Positions 15,577 through 17,507 of a DNA stretch of 17,507 bases are shown here, one piece after another. Position 1 is the first letter of the stretch, and each line of letters begins with the position of its first letter. Source of the stretch: CAYXDR01 sp046498185 (GTDB lineage Bacteria; Desulfobacterota; DSM-4660; Desulfatiglandales; Desulfatiglandaceae); contig JAWOBE010000013.1 in the NCBI GenBank assembly GCA_046498185.1, positions 1 through 17,507 of the forward strand. Reading direction: 5' to 3'. Under the pieces are notes generated by a model. That model was not told where the DNA came from and made no database searches. It was given only the letters and a program-made list of their open reading frames with translations. Made by a program: the position numbers and the translations under genes.

Positions 15577-17507
15577 GACCTGCACCACCATGATCCGAAA
15601 AATGGCCGAGGCTTCGTTGCCGTAGTTATCCCTTGCCTTAACCTTGACATCAATAACATTCAAACCGCTTTCCCGCAACCCGGCTGCATCGATCCGAAAT
15701 TCCAAATTTTTTGCATTGAAATTGACAAAAGACGGCAGGGGAGAGCCGTCGGGTAAAGTTGCTTCAACAAAAACTTCTGCGGACGGATCCGTATGGTGAA
15801 TCGCGTTTGCAGGCAGGGAGAAAACCTGGTTCGCCTCGGCGGTTATAAATTGATCCTGCAACGTCAGAGAGAAACGAAGCGGGTCGATGGGCTGGTTCAC
15901 GAAGCTCTCCAGAAAGCCGGTATTTGCCAATGACACCGACGGCTGAATGGCAGACAGGCTCGACCCATCGGTGAACACACCTCCCGGAGAACCGTCACCA
16001 TCTGGAAAAGTTACCGGGGGTAACGGCTCCGTAGCATCATCGGCCGCGGGCGGCTCCGTCGGCGGAGTCGCAGGTGGCGTGGGATCAGACGGAGAGGAAA
16101 AAATCGCTGGGTTCACAATCACATTCACGGTGGCGGTCTCGGGCACTCCTCCGCTGGTCACCGTGTAAGTGTAGGAGTCCGTGCCGCTGAAGCGGGGATC
16201 GGGAGTGTACTTCACCGTTCCGAGGTTGGCATCGACGATTTCAACGGTGCCGTTGGCACCCTGGGTCACGGAAGTGATGACCGGGGTCCCATCAAAGTTG
16301 TCGTTGGCAAGCACGTTGTTGGTAATTGCGGTGTCTTCATCGGTGGTGACCGTATCATTGGCAATGTCATCGACAGGTGTCACAGTCACAGAAACCGTCG
16401 CGGTTTCCGTGGTGGTGGTGGTGCCATCGGCGTTATAGACGGTCACGGTGTAGTCGAACGTATCCGTGCCATTGAAGTCCGGATTGGGCGTGTAGGTGAC
16501 CGTCCCGTCGTCGTTGATTTCAACCGTTCCGTTGGCAGGATCGGAAACGCCCGTAACTTCATAGTCCGTGCCGTAATCACCCTGGAACGTATCGTTATCC
16601 AGAACATCGATCGTTGCAGGAGTGTCTTCATCCGTCGTGACCTCATCAGCGGCGATGTCGGCCTCCGGGGTTACGTTGACGGTCACCGTGGCTGTTTCCG
16701 TGGTGGTGGTGCCATCGGCGTTATAGACGGTTACGGTGTAGTCAAAACTGTCGGTGCCATTGAAGTCCGGATCCGGTGTGTAGGTGACCGTCCCGTCGGC
16801 GTTGATCGTGACGGTTCCGTTGGCGGGATCCGTGACCCCCGTCACCTCGTAGTCCGTGCCGTACTCGCCCTGGAACGTATCGTTATCCAGAACATCGATC
16901 GTTGCAGGAGTATCCTCATCGGTGGTGACCGTATCATCGGCAATGTCATCGACTGGGGTCACCGTCACGGTCACCGTGGCCGTTTCCGTGGTGGTCGTCG
17001 CATCGGCGTTATAGACGGTCACGGTGTAGTCGAACGTATCCGTGCCATTGAAGTCCGGATCCGGGGTGTAGGTGACCGTCCCGTCGGCGTTGATCACAAC
17101 ACTGCCATTGGCGGGATCGGTGACCCCCGTCACTTCATAGTCCGTGCCGTAATCACCCTGGAACGTATCGTTATCCAGAACATCGATCGTTGCAGGAGTG
17201 TCTTCTTCCGTCGTGACCTCATCAGCGGCGATGTCGGCCTCCGGGGTTACGTTGACGGTCACCGTGGCCGTTTCCGTAGTCGTGGTCCCGTCGGCGTTAT
17301 AGACGGTTACGGTGTAATCGAACGTATCCGTCCCGTTGAAGTCCGGATCCGGCGTGTAAGTCACGGTCCCGTCGTCGTTGATCGTGACGGTTCCATTGGC
17401 GGGATCACTCACATCCGTAACCGCATAGTCCGTGCCGTACTCACCCTGGAACGTATCGTTATCCAAAACATCGATCGTTGCAGGAGCGTCTTCATCCGTT
17501 GTGACCG
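15322..17507 (-). CDS. Large Ig/cadherin-like tandem-repeat surface protein, C-terminal part (N-terminus beyond window)
   Basis: The visible 727 residues are the C-terminal part of a longer protein; the frame is still open at the right edge, and no true start is in view. From the edge inward there are four near-identical 96-97-residue units ('TIDVLDNDTFQG.YGTDY', 'PANGTV.IN.DGTVTYTP', 'DFNGTDTFDYTVTVYNADG'), matching the Big_9/tandem-95 Ig style with Asp-rich, probably Ca-binding loops. A degenerate fifth unit follows, then a Pro-rich linker (~16000-16100), a cadherin-like domain (about 15577-15870, with 'INVIDVKVKARDNYGN'-like strand), an acidic stretch and a 34-residue amphipathic tail 'LSEQVRLAGRLGFLEER...'. 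No RTX nonapeptides are seen. It is the first visible gene of the operon and the obvious substrate of the envelope genes behind it. It is probably an adhesin or matrix protein; ligand unknown. Confidence 0.87.
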   Translation of the reverse strand, partial: VTTDEDAPATIDVLDNDTFQGEYGTDYAVTDVSDPANGTVTINDDGTVTYTPDPDFNGTDTFDYTVTVYNADGTTTTETATVTVNVTPEADIAADEVTTEEDTPATIDVLDNDTFQGDYGTDYEVTGVTDPANGSVVINADGTVTYTPDPDFNGTDTFDYTVTVYNADATTTTETATVTVTVTPVDDIADDTVTTDEDTPATIDVLDNDTFQGEYGTDYEVTGVTDPANGTVTINADGTVTYTPDPDFNGTDSFDYTVTVYNADGTTTTETATVTVNVTPEADIAADEVTTDEDTPATIDVLDNDTFQGDYGTDYEVTGVSDPANGTVEINDDGTVTYTPNPDFNGTDTFDYTVTVYNADGTTTTTETATVSVTVTPVDDIANDTVTTDEDTAITNNVLANDNFDGTPVITSVTQGANGTVEIVDANLGTVKYTPDPRFSGTDSYTYTVTSGGVPETATVNVIVNPAIFSSPSDPTPPATPPTEPPAADDATEPLPPVTFPDGDGSPGGVFTDGSSLSAIQPSVSLANTGFLESFVNQPIDPLRFSLTLQDQFITAEANQVFSLPANAIHHTDPSAEVFVEATLPDGSPLPSFVNFNAKNLEFRIDAAGLRESGLNVIDVKVKARDNYGNEASAIFRIMVVQVEAEEAEDSGEAAAGLSVVTDEDRISGDSSGDDLSEDEVVELDDDRLMLEGAPSLSEQVRLAGRLGFLEERDLLVEDAKSINLAA
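16312..17466 (-). repeat. Four near-identical 288-bp coding repeats in an A-B-A-B order
   Basis: Units start on the minus strand at 17466, 17178, 16890 and 16602; the fourth is 291 bp, with one extra Thr codon. Units 1 and 3 share 'QGEYG' and the linker 'EADIAADEV'. Units 2 and 4 share 'QGDYG' and 'VDDIA(D/N)DTV'. A degenerate fifth unit begins at 16311. The array continues past the window edge. Confidence 0.92.

Noticed and set aside
16312..17466. CRISPR-like or satellite DNA array
   Set aside because: The period is 288 bp, with no short repeat/unique spacer alternation, and the units keep an open frame encoding Ig-like domains.
9133..17507. ABC transporter gene completing a classical type I secretion system
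   Set aside because: I looked for Walker A/B and signature motifs in the operon and found none; every long minus-strand frame is accounted for by other families.

Overview
The window looks like chromosomal DNA from a Gram-negative bacterium of moderately high GC. The likeliest group is the sulfate-reducing Deltaproteobacteria (Desulfobacterota). The hybrid kinase with its 'KPTYEDLEKRIEELEK' opening, the J-domain protein and the lipoboxes suggest this. It is an inference from gene style, because no rRNA or marker gene is present.

Layout, left to right. (1) 8-1003 (minus) encodes a protein with a C-terminal J domain and an unfamiliar N-terminal body. (2) 1004-1524 is a non-coding stretch between divergent genes. 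(3) 1525-6240 (plus) encodes a 1571-residue predicted outer-membrane lipoprotein made of about 17 Ig-like repeats and a final Big_1-type domain. (4) 6241-6427 separates convergent genes and holds a perfect 12-bp hairpin. (5) 6428-8830 (minus) encodes a three-PAS hybrid histidine kinase, with a doubtful small ORF just upstream. (6) 9338-17507 (minus) is a tight five-gene operon that runs off the right edge.

The operon is the most interesting part. In transcription order it encodes a large surface or secreted protein of near-identical 96-residue Ig/cadherin-like repeats (N-terminus outside the window), a TolC-family outer-membrane lipoprotein, a small periplasmic HlyD/MFP adaptor, a second adaptor with a GAF-like cytoplasmic domain, and a fusion of a PqqD-like domain, an M50 (site-2-protease-type) membrane metalloprotease and a HlyD-like arm. 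The last four genes are spaced by 4-bp overlaps or gaps of a few bases to about 50 bases. This looks like a dedicated export or maturation machine for the repeat protein. It resembles type I secretion, but no ABC transporter ATPase is visible, and the only polytopic inner-membrane protein is the M50 fusion. The substrate's visible C-terminus has no RTX nonapeptides. It ends in a proline-rich linker, a cadherin-like domain, an acidic stretch and a short amphipathic tail that may be the sorting signal.

A working model, which is inference: the PqqD-like domain recognises the substrate, the M50 core sits in the inner membrane as protease or conduit, the three HlyD-type arms bridge the periplasm, and the TolC protein opens the outer membrane. 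An ABC transporter encoded beyond the right edge or elsewhere in the genome would weaken this model.
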